Shown here piece after piece: positions 15,438-16,351 of a stretch of 16,351 nucleotides of DNA. The number at the start of each line of letters is the position of its first letter. Within the stretch, counting starts at the first letter, position 1. The notes under the pieces were generated by a model. It had not been told where the DNA came from. It worked only from the letters and a program-made list of their open reading frames with translations, and ran no database searches. Position numbers and translations under genes: made by a program. Source of the stretch: Acidobacteriota bacterium. Lineage in GTDB: Bacteria; Acidobacteriota; Terriglobia; UBA7540. The stretch covers positions 1 through 16,351 of the forward strand of contig JAKAWN010000118.1 of NCBI GenBank assembly GCA_021827245.1. The letters run 5' to 3'.

Positions 15438-16351
15438 ATGATCCAGCGCAGTCCTGAACACGAAGAACTTCTCCGACAATTGCCGACGGTCGAGAAACAC
15501 GAACGCCGCGGACAGCTCAAAGTGTTTCTGGGTTATGCCTCTGGGGTCGGGAAGTCGGCCCGCATGCTCGATGAAGCGCGCCGGAGGAAAGAAAGAGGCG
15601 AGGACGTTGTAGTCGGCGCAACTCAACCTGTACTCTCATCCGAAGTGAAGGACTTGCTGGGAAAGTTGGAGGTCATTCCACTGCAAGTCCTTGATGAGGT
15701 CCAGGTCATGGATGTTCATTCGATCCTTAACAGGCATCCGCAGGTCTGCGTGGTCGATGGACTTGCCTACCACAACCATCCTTTGAGCTATCACACCCAG
15801 CGATGGCAGGATGTGGAAGATCTGCTTGCCGCCGGAATTTCAATCCTGACCTCGGTTAACCTCCAATACATTGAGGAATATCAGGAAAAGGTGGAGGAGA
15901 TCACGGGCAAGCACGTCGCCGAAGCTGTGCCGCTCCATTTCTTGAAGTCCGCAGATGAAATCGAAGTGGTCGACGCCCCCCCCGAAATGACACTCCAGCA
16001 CGAACGCGGAGTCCCGGAGAACGCTGCAGCGCAGCAGAAGCTTGCAGAATTGCGTGAAATGGCGTTGTTGCTGACGGCGGATATTGTTGACCGTCAACTG
16101 GAAATGTACATGCAACGCCACGGTATTGAGCAACTCTGGGGCACCCAGGAGCGCATCCTCGTGTGTGTCAAAGCGGGTGTTGACGCACGGCGAATGGTTG
16201 AAAGCGGCCGTCGCAATGCGGAGCGGTTTCGCGGTGAGCTTTATGTCGTCAACGTCCATCAAGGAGGTCGACCCTCGAAAGATGAATCGGTGCTGGAAGA
16301 AAATCTGCAATATGCGCGATCAGTGGGCGCGCGGATTGAGATGCTCGAAAA
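15438..16351 (+). CDS. kdpD: KdpD-type sensor protein, N-terminal part (cut by right edge)
   Basis: 304 codons from the ATG at 15438 run open to the edge; a TGA at 15429 in the same frame makes this the earliest ATG. Residues 28-235 are the KdpD sensor domain: Walker A GYASGVGKS at 32-40, the Walker B region CVVDGLAYHNHP at 104-115, then RWQDVEDLLAAGI, TSVNLQYIEEY and ADEIEVVDAPPEM. From about residue 240 a universal-stress (USP-like) domain begins (ERILVCVKAG and FRGELYVVNV). In full KdpD, four membrane helices, a GAF and a histidine kinase follow, sensing K+ limitation and driving kdpFABC through KdpE. No kdpFABC lies upstream, so it may be a stand-alone form or a one-domain protein. The Walker B Glu of the common V-D-E-L-A-H motif is Gly here. 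No clear ribosome site precedes the ATG. Confidence 0.85.
   Translation, partial: MIQRSPEHEELLRQLPTVEKHERRGQLKVFLGYASGVGKSARMLDEARRRKERGEDVVVGATQPVLSSEVKDLLGKLEVIPLQVLDEVQVMDVHSILNRHPQVCVVDGLAYHNHPLSYHTQRWQDVEDLLAAGISILTSVNLQYIEEYQEKVEEITGKHVAEAVPLHFLKSADEIEVVDAPPEMTLQHERGVPENAAAQQKLAELREMALLLTADIVDRQLEMYMQRHGIEQLWGTQERILVCVKAGVDARRMVESGRRNAERFRGELYVVNVHQGGRPSKDESVLEENLQYARSVGARIEMLE

Noticed and set aside
15120..15626. 168-residue minus-strand ORF taken as a whole gene
   Set aside because: Only about 45 residues match the TonB receptor end; the part above 15437 is antisense to kdpD, so it is a relic, not a gene.
1..16351. CRISPR arrays, rRNA, riboswitches, toxin-antitoxin or defence modules
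   Set aside because: I looked for regularly spaced direct repeats, rRNA-like conserved stretches and small paired genes and saw none that hold up.

Overview
The window looks like chromosomal DNA from a soil bacterium, most probably an acidobacterium (Solibacter/Bryobacterales-like). This is an inference from gene content, not from a marker gene. The pointers are a helix-turn-helix/membrane-anchor/FG-GAP type protein, the last ~45 residues of a carboxypeptidase-regulatory-type TonB-dependent receptor, Tat-exported sugar hydrolases, a creatininase-family plus SDR pair and an N-terminal KdpD module.

Layout. (1) 1-928, minus strand: the first codons of a probable creatininase-family enzyme, preceded by an SDR dehydrogenase. 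(2) 929-1645: about 700 bases with no convincing gene. (3) 1646-1722: tRNA-Arg(UCU), followed 14 bases later by the 3' end of a convergent, broken tyrosine recombinase (1736-2356). That fragment abuts, in opposite orientation, a scrap of a second recombinase (from about 2353). (4) 2671-3578: two more relics on the minus strand. One is a chimeric ORF joining the N-terminus of a glycerate 2-kinase to the last two membrane helices of a sugar-acid MFS transporter. The other is a class I glutamine-amidotransferase C-terminal half without its nucleophile region. (5) 3719-8651, minus strand: four apparently intact genes. Three encode exported proteins I cannot assign a function (209, 577 and 441 aa) and one is a DUF6166-type protein. 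A strong terminator, a 127-bp MITE-like inverted-repeat element and a GC-rich hairpin lie between them. (6) 9039-9704, plus strand: a truncated HTH/membrane/FG-GAP protein. (7) 9872-14755, minus strand: a three-gene carbohydrate cluster in the order esterase/acyl hydrolase (intact), GH84-like beta-N-acetylglucosaminidase (in-frame amber stop), six-hairpin glycosidase (one-base frameshift). (8) 14789-15356: an IS5-like transposase fragment (in-frame amber) converging on the C-terminal relic of a TonB receptor. (9) 15438 to the right edge, plus strand: the start of a KdpD-type sensor kinase with no kdpFABC genes upstream.

How it fits together. The SDR, creatininase, glycerate kinase/MFS relic and glycosidase cluster would suit the use of sugars or sugar acids, and the TonB relic would suit uptake of glycans. 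Much of that machinery is broken by point lesions, deletions and mobile-element debris. The most coherent reading is a tRNA-Arg-anchored integration hotspot and neighbouring carbohydrate locus in advanced decay, with a central block of intact exported genes. I found no CRISPR array, no rRNA and no complete new defence-like system. The most unusual items are the glycerate-kinase/MFS chimera, the abutting recombinase fragments and three in-frame TAG codons inside otherwise conserved frames.
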